Assembly: GCF_026241095.1 (NCBI RefSeq)
Contig: NZ_JAPFGB010000016.1
Location: 62,001 to 126,000, forward strand
DNA length: 64,000 nucleotides
From: Saccharopolyspora sp. NFXS83
Lineage (GTDB): Bacteria; Actinomycetota; Actinomycetes; Mycobacteriales; Pseudonocardiaceae
Reading direction: 5' to 3'
Shown here: positions 43,480 through 54,525 of the stretch, piece after piece
How the letters are laid out: every line of letters begins with the position of its first letter
Position numbering within the stretch: position 1 is the first letter of the stretch
Notes under the pieces: generated by a model
What the model was told of the DNA's origin: nothing
The model's database searches: none
What the model saw: the letters and a program-made list of their open reading frames with translations, nothing else
Made by a program: the position numbers and the translations under genes

Positions 43480-45444
43480 TCAGTCGTCGTCCTTGCCGCC
43501 CGGGGCGTTCTTGGCGACCTGCATCAGGAACTCGATGTTGGTGCGCGACTTGCGCAACCGGTCCTGCAGGAGTTCCAGCGACTGCTGGGCGTCGAGCGCG
43601 GCGAGCACCCGGCGCAGCTTGTGGGTCACGGCGAGCTCGTCGGGCGAGAGCAGGATCTCGTCCTTGCGGGTGCTGGAAGCGTCGACGTCGACGGCGGGGA
43701 ACAACCGCTTGTCGGCGAGCTTGCGGTCCAGCTTGAGCTCGGCGTTGCCGGTGCCCTTGAACTCCTCGAAGATCACCGTGTCCATCGTGGACCCGGTTTC
43801 CACCAGCGCCGTGGCGAAGATGGTCAGCGAGCCGCCGTTCTCGATGTTGCGGGCCGCGCCGAGGAAGCGCTTCGGCGGGTACAGCGCCGTCGAGTCGACA
43901 CCACCGGAGAGGATCCGGCCGGACGCCGGGGCCGCCAGGTTGTAGGCGCGGCCGAGGCGGGTGATCGAGTCGAGCAGCACGACCACGTCGTGACCCATCT
44001 CGACGAGGCGCTTGGCCCGCTCGATGGACAGCTCGGCCACCGTGGTGTGGTCCGACGGCGGGCGGTCGAAGGTGGAGGCGATGACCTCGCCCTTGACCGA
44101 GCGCTGCATGTCGGTGACCTCTTCGGGGCGCTCGTCGGCGAGCACCACCATGAGGTGGCATTCCGGGTTGTTCGTGGTGATCGCGTTGGCGATCGCCTGC
44201 AGCACCATCGTCTTACCGGCCTTCGGCGGCGAGACGATCAGCGCGCGCTGACCCTTGCCGACGGGCATGACGAGGTCGATGATCCGCCCGGTGAGGTTCT
44301 GCGGTTCGGTCTCCAGCCGCAGCCGCTCGTTCGGGTACAGCGGAGTCATCTTGTGGAACTCCGACCGCCCCTTCGCGGCGTCCGGCTCGAGGCCGTTGAT
44401 GGCGTCGACGCGGACCAGCGGGTTGAACTTCTGCCGCTGCTGCTCGTTGTCGCGGGGCTGGCGGATGACGCCCTTGATCGCGTCACCTCGGCGCAGGCCG
44501 TACTTGCGGACCAGCGACAGCGACACGTACACGTCGTTCGGCCCGGCGAGGTAGCCGGACGTGCGGACGAACGCGTAGTTCTCCAGCACGTCGAGGATGC
44601 CGGCGACGGGCAGCAGGACGTCGTCCTCGCGCACCTCCGGCTCGTTGCCGCCGCCTTCGGCGCGGCCCCGGTTGCGCCGACGGTCCCGGAACCGGCGTCC
44701 GCGCCTGCGGCCACCGTCCTCATCGGAGTCGTCCTGCGGGCGGTTGTCCTGCTTGTCCTGCTGCTGCCGGGAGTTCTGCCGGTCGTTGCGGTCTTGGCCG
44801 CCGCCCCGGTTGTCCTGGCGGTCCCGGTTGTCCTGGCCACCGCGGTCGTTGCGGTCCTGCCGGTCGCCCCGGTTGTCCTGTCGGTCGCCCCGGTCCTGGC
44901 CGCGCTCGCCGTCCTGGTCCTGGTTGCCGCCGCCGGAACGGTTGTTGGAGCGACGGCGCCGGTTGTTGCCGCGACGTCCTTCGTCCTCGCCGCCCTGCTC
45001 GGCGCCTTGCTGCCTGCGGGAACGTCCGCGGGTCGGCGCGGAGCCGTTGGCGCCGGAATCCGGGGTCGCGGCCGCCTCCTGCTGCTGGGGCGCGGAATCG
45101 GACTCGTCGAGCGAGGGCTGGTGGGCCTTGCCGCGGCTCGGCGCGCTTTCCTGCGCCGCACCGCTTTCCTGCGCGGGCTGCTTGGCCGGGCGGGAACGGG
45201 CCGGCGCGCCGCCTTGCCGTTCCTTGATGGCCGCGATCAGGTCGCCTTTGCGCAGACCGCTGGTGTCGATCCCCAGTTCCCCGGCAAGTTGTCGCAGTTC
45301 GGCGAGAACCATGCCGGACAGTCCTCCGCGGCGACGCGGGGCGCCATTGGTCTCGGCGCCCGCGGCCGGCTGCTCAGACTCCTGCTGGCCAGCCTGGGAG
45401 ACGCCGTTGGTCGTCTCGCTGCTCAACAGTTCGGTGTTGCTCAC
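43480..45444 (-). CDS. rho: Transcription termination factor Rho
   Basis: A 654-residue Rho, against about 420 in E. coli. Residues ~41-75 form the Rho N-terminal SAP-like helix region; ~80-270 are an inserted disordered region rich in Arg, Gly, Gln, Asn and Asp (repeats of QDNRGD and DRQDRND near 180-235); then the cold-shock RNA-binding domain and the ATPase core with SPPKAGKTMVL (Walker A), LDSITRLGRAYN and the Q and R loops. The long insert is a known actinobacterial feature and binds RNA. Rho terminates untranslated transcripts. It is followed by a strong terminator and lies on the minus strand after thrB, with a long gap upstream. Confidence 0.95.
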   Translation of the reverse strand: MSNTELLSSETTNGVSQAGQQESEQPAAGAETNGAPRRRGGLSGMVLAELRQLAGELGIDTSGLRKGDLIAAIKERQGGAPARSRPAKQPAQESGAAQESAPSRGKAHQPSLDESDSAPQQQEAAATPDSGANGSAPTRGRSRRQQGAEQGGEDEGRRGNNRRRRSNNRSGGGNQDQDGERGQDRGDRQDNRGDRQDRNDRGGQDNRDRQDNRGGGQDRNDRQNSRQQQDKQDNRPQDDSDEDGGRRRGRRFRDRRRNRGRAEGGGNEPEVREDDVLLPVAGILDVLENYAFVRTSGYLAGPNDVYVSLSLVRKYGLRRGDAIKGVIRQPRDNEQQRQKFNPLVRVDAINGLEPDAAKGRSEFHKMTPLYPNERLRLETEPQNLTGRIIDLVMPVGKGQRALIVSPPKAGKTMVLQAIANAITTNNPECHLMVVLADERPEEVTDMQRSVKGEVIASTFDRPPSDHTTVAELSIERAKRLVEMGHDVVVLLDSITRLGRAYNLAAPASGRILSGGVDSTALYPPKRFLGAARNIENGGSLTIFATALVETGSTMDTVIFEEFKGTGNAELKLDRKLADKRLFPAVDVDASSTRKDEILLSPDELAVTHKLRRVLAALDAQQSLELLQDRLRKSRTNIEFLMQVAKNAPGGKDDD

Positions 45445-46300
45445 GAATGTCCTTCCTGACCGGACCGCGCCTCCTACGCGACCCAGCGGATTGCCCGCCC
45501 GCTCTTGTCAACGGACGGCCTTTTTGTGCTACCAGCCTGATGCCGGTCGAGTTCAACACGCACGCGCGGCTCGATCGACGTCGGCGACCAGGCGGAACCA
45601 GCAGCACCGGGCGGTGGGAGGTACCCGGGTCATGTGCTCGTCCGAATGCCGTTACGCGGTGCGGTTTTCACGCTTCTGCGCGTCAGAACCACGGTGCACG
45701 TGCGAAGCATCCACTCCGATCCACACTCGCCGATGCACGCCTTGCTGCCGCCTCACTCAGGTGTTGTCGTTCTTGGGGAGCGCTGTGATTTCCGGTCCGG
45801 CCCGATATACCGCTGCGCAGAATCGGGACGACAGGCACCGGGGTGCGCCGAACCGGCGTCGATCGCTTCAGGAACGTGACCGTCACGGTCAGGCCCCCAC
45901 GCTGCGTCGGCCGGGACTCACAGGTCGGCAGCCCCGCGCGAACCCCATTGAGTTGACAACTCCTGCCTCTGTCACCGCGACCGGATACTCGCCGATCCTG
46001 ATCTTCACCCACGTGGAGCGGAGCCCAATTCACTAGCGAGAGATGTGCCCCGGAGAACGATGCCCCGGTTACGGCACCGGCGCCCTGCGCGCGGTGACTG
46101 ATTGACCTTGAGGGTAGACGCCCCACCACCGAGGTGCAACAACCTCCAGAGGCGCGGCATGCTCTCATTTGATCACAGTGTCTTCAAACGCCGGTCGCGC
46201 CACAGCACTCACCGAGTCGAAACACCTGTCGAACAGCACTGACGTTCTGCCGACATGTCCTTTGTACCACCACACCGGTGGGAATGGTCGGGCCGGGCGG
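45445..46300. other. Long intergenic region between thrB and rho
   Basis: 856 bases with no credible gene: the ORFs in all frames have poor codon usage and no recognisable protein. It should hold the rho promoter and a long 5' leader (Rho leaders are often used for autoregulation); a TTGACA at 45511-45506 on the minus strand may be a -35. No repeat copy is present. Confidence 0.55.
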
Positions 46301-47227
46301 TCATTCCGGCGATGTGGGATCCGATATCACCTGAACGCCATGCCGATCCACCGGAAGGCGCAGCGCGGTGAATCCGGTGATGTCGACGGTGTCGGGGAGC
46401 TCGCCGCCCGAGGGCAGTGCGAGCACCGTCGGCCCGGCGCCGGAGACCGCCGCGGGTACGCCGGCCGCGCGCAGCCGCCGCACCAGCTCGATCGTTCCCG
46501 GCCAGGCCGATTCCCGGTAGTCCTGGTGCAGCCGGTCCGCCGTGGCGGCCAGCAGCAGCGAGGGGTCGCTGGTCAGGGCGTGCACGGCGAGCGCGGCGCG
46601 GCCCGCGGCGAACGCCGCGTCGGCGTGCGGGACCTGCTCGGGGAGCAGGCCGCGCGTGGTGTGCGTGGTGGACTCGGAGGCGGTGACGAGCGCGATCGGG
46701 TGCAAGTCGGGGTGCGCGGGCAAGGCCGCGGCCCGGAACCGGTCGGTGTCGCGCCAGGCGATCACCACGCCGCCCAGCAGGCTCGCCGCGACGTTGTCGC
46801 CGTGACCCTCGCACTCGGCGGCCAGGTGCAGCGCCTGCTCGAGGTTCTTGTTCTCCCGCAGCGGGAAACCGGCGAGCTCGTAGGCCGCGGCGATGCCCGC
46901 GACGATGGCCGCCGCGGAGGAGCCCAGACCGCGCGAATGCGGAATGGTGTTGTGGCAGCGCAACCGGACGGCCGGTGCGGGCACGCCGAGCTCCGCCCAC
47001 GTGCGGTGCAGGATGCGCACGATGAGGTGCTCGTGGTCGGTGGGCACGGAGCCCGCGCCCTCACCTTCGGCCGCCACCTGCGCGCTGCGCGCCGGCCCGT
47101 CGGTCACCGCGACGTGCACCGTGTCGTACAGCGCGAGCGCCATGCCGAGCGCGTCGAAACCGGAACCGAGGTTGGCGGTGGAGGCGGGCACCGTGACCCG
47201 CACTCCACCGCCCGCTCGCAGGCTCAC
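46301..47227 (-). CDS. thrB: Homoserine kinase
   Basis: A 308-residue GHMP kinase. The ATP-binding loop is [16 protein letters not shown], the N-terminal signature is [20 protein letters not shown], and the C-terminal GAGPTVLAL is the third GHMP motif. It phosphorylates homoserine with ATP for threonine synthesis. GTG 47227 overlaps the thrC stop (GTGA). It ends the lysA-hom-thrC-thrB operon and is followed by the 856-base gap before rho. Confidence 0.95.
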   Translation of the reverse strand: MSLRAGGGVRVTVPASTANLGSGFDALGMALALYDTVHVAVTDGPARSAQVAAEGEGAGSVPTDHEHLIVRILHRTWAELGVPAPAVRLRCHNTIPHSRGLGSSAAAIVAGIAAAYELAGFPLRENKNLEQALHLAAECEGHGDNVAASLLGGVVIAWRDTDRFRAAALPAHPDLHPIALVTASESTTHTTRGLLPEQVPHADAAFAAGRAALAVHALTSDPSLLLAATADRLHQDYRESAWPGTIELVRRLRAAGVPAAVSGAGPTVLALPSGGELPDTVDITGFTALRLPVDRHGVQVISDPTSPE

Positions 47228-48315
47228 ACCAGTTCCAGCGCGGTGGCCACGGCACGCGGGTCCACCGGCAGCGGCTCGACCTCGACCATGCCGGACAGGG
47301 CCGTGTCGGGGTCCTTGAGCCCGTGCCCGGTCACCGTGCAGACGACCTTCGAACCGCGCGGCAGCCGTCCGTCCTCGGCGGTCGCCAGCAGACCGGCCAC
47401 GCTGGAAGCGGAGGCGGGTTCGACGAACACGCCCTCCCGGGACGACAGCAGCCGGTAGGCGTGCAGGATCTCCTCGTCGGTGACCGCGGAGAACAGCCCG
47501 TTCGAGGCGCTCTTCGCGGCCTCCGCGTGCTGCCAGGAGGCGGGGCTGCCGACCCGGATCGCGGTGGCGATCGTCTCCGGGTTCGTGACGGGCGCGCCGT
47601 GCACGAGCGGCGCGGCACCGGCCGCCTGGAAGCCGAACATGCGCGGGGTGGCCGCGATGACGTCGTCCGCGGAGTACTCCGCGTAGCCCTTCCAGTAGGC
47701 GGTGATGTTGCCCGCGTTGCCCACCGGCAGGCAGTGCACGTCCGGCGCGGAGCCGAGCACGTCGCAGATCTCGAAGGCCGCGGTCTTCTGGCCTTCCAGC
47801 CGAACCGGGTTCACCGAGTTGACCAAGGTAACCGGGTGTTCGGCGGAGGTCTTGCGGGCCAGCTCCAGGCAGTCGTCGAAGTTGCCCTGCACCTGCAGGA
47901 TCTTCGCGCCGTGCGCGACGGCCTGCGCCAGCTTGCCCATGGCGATCTTGCCCTGCGGCACCAGCACGGCCGAGGTGAGCCCGGCGCGCGAGGCGTAGGC
48001 CGCCGCGGAGGCCGAGGTGTTGCCGGTGGAGGCGCAGATGACGGCCTTGCTGCCCGCGGCGAGCGCGTGCGTCATGGCGACCGTCATGCCGCGGTCCTTG
48101 AACGAGCCGGTCGGGTTCGCGCCCTCGACCTTCAGGTACACCTCGCAGCCGGTGAGCTCGGACAGGTGCTGCGCGGCGACCAGCGGCGTGTTGCCCTCCT
48201 GCAGGGTCACCACGCGGGCGCCCTCGGGGATCTCCACGCGGTCCCGGTACGCCTCGATGAGGCCGGGCCAGCCCGCCCTCGCCCCGGTGGGCGCGCTCTG
48301 GATGTTCGAAGTCAC
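47224..48315 (-). CDS. thrC: Threonine synthase
   Basis: A 363-residue PLP enzyme of fold type II. The PLP lysine is in [28 protein letters not shown] is the phosphate loop, and [15 protein letters not shown] is another conserved segment. It converts O-phosphohomoserine to threonine. ATG 48315 overlaps the hom stop (ATGA). Length and pattern fit the short actinobacterial threonine synthase. Confidence 0.95.
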   Translation of the reverse strand: MTSNIQSAPTGARAGWPGLIEAYRDRVEIPEGARVVTLQEGNTPLVAAQHLSELTGCEVYLKVEGANPTGSFKDRGMTVAMTHALAAGSKAVICASTGNTSASAAAYASRAGLTSAVLVPQGKIAMGKLAQAVAHGAKILQVQGNFDDCLELARKTSAEHPVTLVNSVNPVRLEGQKTAAFEICDVLGSAPDVHCLPVGNAGNITAYWKGYAEYSADDVIAATPRMFGFQAAGAAPLVHGAPVTNPETIATAIRVGSPASWQHAEAAKSASNGLFSAVTDEEILHAYRLLSSREGVFVEPASASSVAGLLATAEDGRLPRGSKVVCTVTGHGLKDPDTALSGMVEVEPLPVDPRAVATALELV

Positions 48316-49616
48316 GACGATTCACCTTCCACGCGCATCACGCTGACGACCTCCCGCACCGACGCCAGCTGCGCGATCTTGTCCACGGTGGACTTGAGCG
48401 CGGCGTCTGTCGCGGTGTGGGTGACCACGACCAGGCTGGCCTCTTCGCCGCGACCCGCCTGGCGCACCACCGAAATGCTCACATCGTTGTCGTTGAACGT
48501 GGCCGCCACTTGGGAGAGCACGCCCGGTTTGTCGTCCACATCGAGGCTGATGTGGTAGCGGGTCGGGGTGGCCCCCATCGGTTGCACCGGCAGCTTCGCG
48601 TGCGCGGACTCGCGGGGGCCCTTGCCCGCCACGACCAGGTTCCGCGCGACCGCCACCAGATCGCCCAGCACGGCGCTCGCGCTCGGCGCACCGCCCGCGC
48701 CCTGGCCGTAGAACATCAGGCTTCCCGCGGCCTCGGCCTCCACGAACACCGCGTTGAACGCGCCGCCCACGCTGGCCAGCGGGTGGTCGCGGGGGATCAT
48801 CGCGGGGTGCACCCGCGCCGAGACCGACTCGGTGCCGTCCTCGGCGACGACGCGCTCGCAGATCGCGAGCAGCTTCACCGTGCGGTCCAGCGACTTCGCC
48901 GCCGCGATGTCGCCGGGGCGCACCGCCGAAATGCCCTCGCGGTAGACGTCGGTGGCCGCGACCCGGGTGTGGAACGCGAGCGCGGCCAGGATGGTGGCCT
49001 TCGCCGCCGCGTCGAACCCGTCCACGTCGGCGGTCGGGTCCGCTTCCGCGTAGCCGAGCCGGCCGGCCTCGTCGAGCGTCTCCGAATAGCTGGCGCCGGT
49101 CGAGTCCATCGCGGAGAGGATGTAGTTCGTCGTGCCGTTGACGATGCCCATCACCCGGTTGATGCGGTCCCCGGCGAGCGACTCGCGCAGCGGGCGCAGC
49201 AGCGGGATGGCACCGGCGACGGCGGCCTCGAAGTAGATGTCCACCCCGGCCTCGTCGGCCGCCGAGTACAGCTCGGAGCCGTGCTCGGCCAGCAGCGCCT
49301 TGTTGCCGGTCACCACGGACTTGCCGCCGCGCAACGCGCGCAGCAGCAGCGACCGCGCGGGCTCGATGCCGCCGATGAGCTCCACGACCACGTCCACGTC
49401 GCCGTCGACCAGCGCCGCGGCGTCCGTGGTCAGCAGGTGCTCGGGAACGTTCGGATGCTTGTGGGGGCGCCGCACGGCGACCCCGGTGACCTGCACGGGA
49501 GCCCCGGTCCGCGCCGCGAACTCCTCGGGGCGGCCCTGTAGCAGGCGCAGTACCTCGGTGCCGACCGTGCCGCAGCCCAGCAGCGCGACGCGGATCGGCT
49601 CACGGTCCTCGATCAC
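48312..49616 (-). CDS. hom: Homoserine dehydrogenase with ACT domain
   Basis: A 434-residue enzyme. NAD(P) motif [17 protein letters not shown] at the N-terminus, the substrate region [19 protein letters not shown] and the C-terminal ACT domain near [17 protein letters not shown]. It reduces aspartate semialdehyde to homoserine and the ACT domain allows threonine feedback inhibition. GTG 49616 follows lysA directly. It feeds thrC and thrB in the same operon, while lysA draws on the diaminopimelate branch. Confidence 0.95.
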   Translation of the reverse strand: MIEDREPIRVALLGCGTVGTEVLRLLQGRPEEFAARTGAPVQVTGVAVRRPHKHPNVPEHLLTTDAAALVDGDVDVVVELIGGIEPARSLLLRALRGGKSVVTGNKALLAEHGSELYSAADEAGVDIYFEAAVAGAIPLLRPLRESLAGDRINRVMGIVNGTTNYILSAMDSTGASYSETLDEAGRLGYAEADPTADVDGFDAAAKATILAALAFHTRVAATDVYREGISAVRPGDIAAAKSLDRTVKLLAICERVVAEDGTESVSARVHPAMIPRDHPLASVGGAFNAVFVEAEAAGSLMFYGQGAGGAPSASAVLGDLVAVARNLVVAGKGPRESAHAKLPVQPMGATPTRYHISLDVDDKPGVLSQVAATFNDNDVSISVVRQAGRGEEASLVVVTHTATDAALKSTVDKIAQLASVREVVSVMRVEGESS

Positions 49617-51035
49617 TCACACCTCCAGCCGGAGCAGGTCGTCCTCGGTCTCCCTGCGCAGCAGCAGTCGCGTCCGCCCGTCCCGCACGGCGACCACCGG
49701 CGGTTTGGGCAGACGGTTGTAGTTGCTCGCCATCACGTAGCAGTAGGCACCGGTCGCGGCGACGGCCAGCAGGTCGCCCGGAGCAATGTCCTCCGGCAAC
49801 CAGCAGTCTCGCACCACAACGTCACCGGACTCACAATGCTTGCCCACGATGCGGGACAGCACCGGGTCCGCTTCAGCGGATCGGGAGACGAGCCTGCAGT
49901 CGTACACCGCGTCGTAGAGCGAGGTGCGGATGTTGTCGCTCATGCCGCCGTCGACGCTGACGTAGCGCCGCGACACACCGCCGTCGAGCTCGACGTCCTT
50001 GATCGTGCCCACTTCGTAGACGGTTACCGTGCCCGGCCCGGCGATGGCGCGACCCGGTTCGACGGCGACCTTCGGCGGTTCGAAACCGGCGAGGTCGCAT
50101 TCCTTGCGGACCACGTCGTGCAGCCGGGTGGCCAGCTCGTTGACCGGCAGCGGATCGTCGTCCGCGGTGTAGGCGATGCCGAGACCGCCACCGAGGTCGA
50201 CCGTCGTCAGCTTCTCCAGCGCCTCCGCGCCGTGCTCGGCGCGCAGGTCGGCCAGCAGCGCCACCACGCGGTGCGCGGACAGGCCGAAGCCGTCGTCGTC
50301 GAAGATCTGCGAACCGATGTGGCTGTGCAGGCCCACCAGGTCGAGCGCCTCGGCCTTGATCACGCGGCGGGCGGCTTCGGCCGCCTGCCCGGAAGCCAGC
50401 GAGAAGCCGAACTTCTGGTCCTCGTGCGCGGTCGCGATGAACTCGTGCGTGTGGGCCTCGACCCCGACGGTCACCCGGATCATCACCGGCTGAGTCACGC
50501 CGCGTTCGCGGGCGAGGTGGTCCAGCCGGGCGATCTCGTGGAACGAGTCCAGCACGATGGAACCGACACCGGCGTCGACCGCGGTGGCCAGCTCGTCGAC
50601 GGACTTGTTGTTGCCGTGGAACGTGATGCGCTCCGGCGGGAACTCGGCGCGCAGCGCGACGCGCAGCTCACCGCCGCTGCACACGTCCAGGCTCAGGCCC
50701 TCGTCGGCGACCCAGCGGGCCACCTCGGTGCACAGGAACGCCTTCGACGCGTAGTGCACCGAGGTCGGGTCGCCGAACGCCGTCGCGTACTCGGCGCACC
50801 GGGCGCGGAAGTCGGCTTCGTCCAGGACGAACAGCGGGGTGCCGTACTCGCGGGCGAGCTCGCGCACGTCGGTTCCGGCGAAGCTGACCGAGCCGTCGGC
50901 GTCGCGGTGCGCGCCACGTGGCCACACCGCCGCGTGCAACTCATCGAGCTCGGCCTCGTCTGCCGGGACCGGCCCGGCGGTGCTGCCCGGCAACAGGACC
51001 TCGGCGTGCCGAGGTCCGGCGGGGTGGGCGCGCAT
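49617..51035 (-). CDS. lysA: Diaminopimelate decarboxylase
   Basis: A 472-residue PLP-dependent decarboxylase of the alanine racemase fold. The PLP lysine is in [24 protein letters not shown] and [11 protein letters not shown] are PLP-phosphate contacts, and the C-terminal cysteine-glutamate site lies in KHCESGDVV. It converts meso-diaminopimelate to lysine. ATG 51035 is used; the gene starts 93 bases after argS and its stop is adjacent to the hom GTG. The lysA-hom arrangement is the standard actinobacterial one. Confidence 0.95.
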   Translation of the reverse strand: MRAHPAGPRHAEVLLPGSTAGPVPADEAELDELHAAVWPRGAHRDADGSVSFAGTDVRELAREYGTPLFVLDEADFRARCAEYATAFGDPTSVHYASKAFLCTEVARWVADEGLSLDVCSGGELRVALRAEFPPERITFHGNNKSVDELATAVDAGVGSIVLDSFHEIARLDHLARERGVTQPVMIRVTVGVEAHTHEFIATAHEDQKFGFSLASGQAAEAARRVIKAEALDLVGLHSHIGSQIFDDDGFGLSAHRVVALLADLRAEHGAEALEKLTTVDLGGGLGIAYTADDDPLPVNELATRLHDVVRKECDLAGFEPPKVAVEPGRAIAGPGTVTVYEVGTIKDVELDGGVSRRYVSVDGGMSDNIRTSLYDAVYDCRLVSRSAEADPVLSRIVGKHCESGDVVVRDCWLPEDIAPGDLLAVAATGAYCYVMASNYNRLPKPPVVAVRDGRTRLLLRRETEDDLLRLEV

Positions 51036-51128
51036 GATCGCGGCTCCTCTGCGAAATCGTGCCGAACCGGGGGAGCCGTACCCGGCCCCCCGGCGCAGCC
51101 GCCCGAAGCCGGGCGTGGACGTTGTGGA

Positions 51129-52790
51129 TCACATCTGGTCGGGCGCGGTGACCCCGAGCAGGCCCAGGCCGTTGGCCAGTACCTGGCGGGTCGCCTCGCA
51201 CAACTGCAACCGCGCGACCGTCAGCGGATTCGCCTGGTCGTCGCCCGGCTGCAACACGCGGCACGCGTCGTAGAACTTGTGGTAGGCGCTGGCCACTTCC
51301 TCCAGGTACCGCGCGATGCGGTGCGGTTCCCGCAATTCGGCGGCCGAGAGCACCACTCGCGGGTACTCGCCCAGGGTGCGGATCAGGTCGCCCTCGCGTT
51401 CGTGGGCGAGCAGCGACAGGTCCGCTTCCTCGACCGGTCCCCGGTCGATGCCCAGGGACTCGGCGTTGCGCTGCAACGACGCCAGCCGCGCGTGCGCGTA
51501 CTGCACGTAGAAGACCGGGTTCTCGTTGCTGCGCTTGCTGATCAGGTCCAGGTCGATGTCCACCGCGGAGTCCACCGAGGAGCGGGTCAGCGAGTAGCGG
51601 GCGGCGTCCACGCCGACCGCCTCGACCAGGTCCTCCAAGGTGACCACGGTGCCGGCGCGCTTGCTCATCCGGACCGGTTTGCCCTCGCGCACCAGGTTCA
51701 CCATCTGCCCGATGAGCACCTCGACGGCGTCCGGGTCGTCGTCGAACGCGGCGGCGGCGGCCTTGAGCCTGCTCACGTAGCCGTGGTGGTCGGCGCCCAG
51801 CATGTACAGGCACAGGTCGAAGCCGCGGCCCCGCTTGTCCCGCAGGTAGGCGACGTCACCGGCGATGTAGGCCGTGGCGCCGTCGCTCTTGATCACGACG
51901 CGGTCCTTGTCGTCGCCGAACTCGGTGGAGCGCAGCCACCAGGCGCCGTCGGCGAAGTACAGGTGCCCGGAGGCCTTGAGCTGCTCCACCGACTCGCTCA
52001 CGGCGCCGGAAGCGTGCAGCGAGTCCTCGTGGAAGAACACGTCGAAGTCGGTGCCGAACTCGTGCAGGCTGCGCTTGATCTCGTCGAACATCAGGCCCAC
52101 GCCGACCCGGCGGAACGTCTCGTGCCGCTGGTCCTCCGGCTGCTCCAACGCACCCGGCTCGGCTTCCAGCACCTGCCGCGCGATGTCGGCGATGTAGTCG
52201 CCGCCGTAGCCGTCCTCCGGCGCGGGCTCGCCCTTCGCCGCGGCGAGCAGCGACAGCACGAAGCGGTCGATCTGCGCGCCCGCGTCGTTGAAGTAGTACT
52301 CGCGGACCACCTCGGCGCCCTGCGCGGACAGCGCGCGGCCCAGCGCGTCGCCGACCGCGGCCCAGCGGGTGCCGCCCAGGTGGATCGGACCGGTGGGGTT
52401 CGCCGACACGAACTCCAGGTTCACCCGAAGGCCCTGGTAGCGGTCGCCACGCCCGAACTCGGCGCCCGCGGACACGACGTCGCGCACGATGCCCGCCTGC
52501 GCGTCGGTGGCGAGCCGGAGGTTGAGGAAACCCGGACCGGCGACCGTCACCTCGGTGATGCCGTCCTGACCGGTCAACGACTCGGCCAGCCACGTCGCCA
52601 GGTCGCGCGGCGACACGCCGACCTTCTTCGCGACCTGCATGGCCACGTTCGTCGCGTAGTCGCCGTGCTCCGGGTTGCGGGGGCGCTCCACGGTGACCGT
52701 CTCAGGCAGCACGGACACATCCAGTTCGCGTGCGGACAGCACGTCGACGGCGGTGTTGCGGACGAGATCAGCGAGCGCGGCAGGAGTCAC
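51129..52790 (-). CDS. argS: Arginyl-tRNA synthetase
   Basis: A 553-residue class I synthetase. The HIGH-equivalent motif lies in [17 protein letters not shown] and the KMSK equivalent in [10 protein letters not shown]; the N-terminal ArgRS additional domain is visible as [18 protein letters not shown] 52790 is chosen because the frame before it lacks family sequence; TAGACT ends 7 bases upstream on the minus strand, so the transcript appears leaderless. First gene of the argS-lysA-hom-thrC-thrB-rho group. Confidence 0.95.
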   Translation of the reverse strand: MTPAALADLVRNTAVDVLSARELDVSVLPETVTVERPRNPEHGDYATNVAMQVAKKVGVSPRDLATWLAESLTGQDGITEVTVAGPGFLNLRLATDAQAGIVRDVVSAGAEFGRGDRYQGLRVNLEFVSANPTGPIHLGGTRWAAVGDALGRALSAQGAEVVREYYFNDAGAQIDRFVLSLLAAAKGEPAPEDGYGGDYIADIARQVLEAEPGALEQPEDQRHETFRRVGVGLMFDEIKRSLHEFGTDFDVFFHEDSLHASGAVSESVEQLKASGHLYFADGAWWLRSTEFGDDKDRVVIKSDGATAYIAGDVAYLRDKRGRGFDLCLYMLGADHHGYVSRLKAAAAAFDDDPDAVEVLIGQMVNLVREGKPVRMSKRAGTVVTLEDLVEAVGVDAARYSLTRSSVDSAVDIDLDLISKRSNENPVFYVQYAHARLASLQRNAESLGIDRGPVEEADLSLLAHEREGDLIRTLGEYPRVVLSAAELREPHRIARYLEEVASAYHKFYDACRVLQPGDDQANPLTVARLQLCEATRQVLANGLGLLGVTAPDQM

Positions 52791-52797
52791 CCGACAA

Positions 52798-52803
52798 AGT
52801 CTA
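52798..52803 (-). promoter_or_regulatory. -10 hexamer TAGACT for leaderless argS
   Basis: TAGACT on the minus strand, followed by 7 bases and then GTG 52790; no Shine-Dalgarno is present. Confidence 0.55.
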
Positions 52804-52999
52804 AGGATGAGTCGTCGCTGTTCAGCGAACGGGTGCGAGCAGCAGCCGAGTCCGCTGCACTGCGGGTAATCGCGCGGTGACCCGAATGTGAGAGCGTGAC
52901 GCACGACGTGTTCGACGTACGCCCACCGGTGGCCGCGGGATCTCTAGACTGGCGAGCCGGGTCACCTGGCGACCGATGGCGAGACGAGGTCCGAACAGC

Positions 53000-53800
53000 A
53001 TGGCGAGCGGTAAGAAGAACAAAGCGATGCGCAAAGCACGCGGTTCCGTGGTGCAGCAGCGCTCGATCCCGTGGATGACGTTGTCCGGAGTCGGGGTCGT
53101 CCTCCTCGTCGCCGTCGTCGTGTTCGGGTACGCCTACGTGCGCTACGCCGACCAGGCCGAGTCGCGGGAGGCGCAGGCGAAGGCCGAGGCCGCGGCGGCG
53201 CCGTTCAAGCCCACCCCGCAGAACCCGGACCCGTCGAAGAACATCCCGGACGTCGAGACCGCCGACTACGCGGGCCAGCAGCACGTCACCAGCACCCAGC
53301 GCGTCGCCTACGACAAGACCCCGCCGTTCGGCGGTCCGCACGACGGCATCTGGGCCGACTGCACCGGCGTCGTCTACCCGCAGGCGGTGCGGACCGAGAA
53401 CATGGTGCACTCCCTGGAGCACGGCGCCGTGTGGATCGCCTACGACCCGGCGAAGGTCGACGAGGCGGGCAAGGCGAAGCTCAGCCAGCGGGTGGAGAAC
53501 AAGCCCTACACGATGATGTCGCCGTACCCGGAGCTCGACAGCCCGATCTCGGTGCAGTCCTGGGGCCACCAGCTCAAGCTCGACAGCCCCGACGACCCGC
53601 GCATCGACCAGTTCATCGCGGCGCTCAAGCAGAACCCGAACAACGTCTACCCCGAGGTCGGCGGCTCCTGCCAGGCCTACCCTGGCGCGTTCGACACCCA
53701 GAACCCGCCGCCGTTCGACCCGACCCCGCCGCCCGCGGACGCCATCCCCATGAGCGGGGAAGGCACCCAGCCCGGGCAGGGCGAGATGGGCGGACGGTGA
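53000..53800 (+). CDS. DUF3105 membrane-anchored protein
   Basis: A 266-residue protein. After a basic start (ASGKKNKAMRKARGS) there is one membrane helix (MTLSGVGVVLLVAVVVFGYA), and an extracellular DUF3105 domain containing GGPHDGIWADCTGVVYPQ, MVHSLEHGAVWIAYDP and VSVQSWGHQLKLD-like conserved segments. The C-terminus is proline-rich. Function unknown; cysteines suggest a possible metal or disulfide role. ATG 53000 is preferred to 52976 because it begins at the conserved MASGKKNK start. The next gene overlaps by GTGA and encodes DUF305, a pairing common in actinomycetes. Confidence 0.8.
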   Translation: MASGKKNKAMRKARGSVVQQRSIPWMTLSGVGVVLLVAVVVFGYAYVRYADQAESREAQAKAEAAAAPFKPTPQNPDPSKNIPDVETADYAGQQHVTSTQRVAYDKTPPFGGPHDGIWADCTGVVYPQAVRTENMVHSLEHGAVWIAYDPAKVDEAGKAKLSQRVENKPYTMMSPYPELDSPISVQSWGHQLKLDSPDDPRIDQFIAALKQNPNNVYPEVGGSCQAYPGAFDTQNPPPFDPTPPPADAIPMSGEGTQPGQGEMGGR

Positions 53801-54474
53801 GCGGTCCGGACGGGGCAGCGGGTCCGCCGCTGCCCGCGCGCATCGCCGTCGCCGTCGGCGCCGCCGTGGCGCTGCTGCTGCTCGGCGGCGCGCTCGGCCT
53901 GCTGCTCGCCACCCCGGCGAAGGACTCCGAACCCGCTGCCAGCAACGTCGACATCGGGTTCGCGCAGGACATGTCCACGCACCACCAGCAGGCCGTCACC
54001 ATGGCCACGCTCGCCCGGGAGCACGGGGCGGACGTGGCGGTGCGCCAGCTGGCGTTCGACATCGAGACGAACCAGCGCGACCAGATCGGGCGCATGCAGG
54101 GCTGGCTGAACCTGTGGGGCGAACCGGTGAGCGCCGCCGGGGCGCCGATGCAGTGGATGCAGGGCGGCGGGCACGAGCACGGCACGGATCACCACGCCAT
54201 GGCAGGCGGAGCCACCATGCCCGGCATGGCCGACACCGCCGAGCTGGATCGGCTGCGCTCGCTCAACGGGCCCGCGTTCGACACGTACTTCCTGCAGCTC
54301 ATGCTGCGCCACCACGAAGGCGGGGCACCGATGGCCCGCTACGGCGCCGAGCACGCCGGGCTCGCGCCGGTGCGCGGGCTCGCCGCGAACATGCTCGGTT
54401 CGCAGGGCAGCGAGAGCGAACTCATGCGCGGCATGCTGGCCGATCGCCGCGTGCCGCCGCTGCCCGCGGGCTGA
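53797..54474 (+). CDS. DUF305 family protein
   Basis: A 225-residue membrane-anchored protein. A single N-terminal helix (IAVAVGAAVALLLLGGALGL) precedes the DUF305 ferritin-like domain, which has two copies of the typical pattern: FAQDMSTHHQQAVTMATLA and FLQLMLRHHEGGAPMARYG. The paired histidines and methionines can bind copper or another metal. A His/Met-rich loop (GGGHEHGTDHHAMAGG) adds metal-binding potential. GTG 53797 overlaps the DUF3105 stop, so they are coupled. A palindromic repeat follows 52 bases later. Confidence 0.83.
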   Translation: MSGPDGAAGPPLPARIAVAVGAAVALLLLGGALGLLLATPAKDSEPAASNVDIGFAQDMSTHHQQAVTMATLAREHGADVAVRQLAFDIETNQRDQIGRMQGWLNLWGEPVSAAGAPMQWMQGGGHEHGTDHHAMAGGATMPGMADTAELDRLRSLNGPAFDTYFLQLMLRHHEGGAPMARYGAEHAGLAPVRGLAANMLGSQGSESELMRGMLADRRVPPLPAG

Positions 54475-54525
54475 CACCGGCCCGTTCCACCCCTGGCACG
54501 ACGCGTGGACCCCGCGCGCAGCGGT

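Noticed and set aside
45683-46168. 161-residue ORF between thrB and rho as a gene
   Set aside because: Codon usage and composition do not match real genes here; no ribosome-binding site and no recognisable protein.
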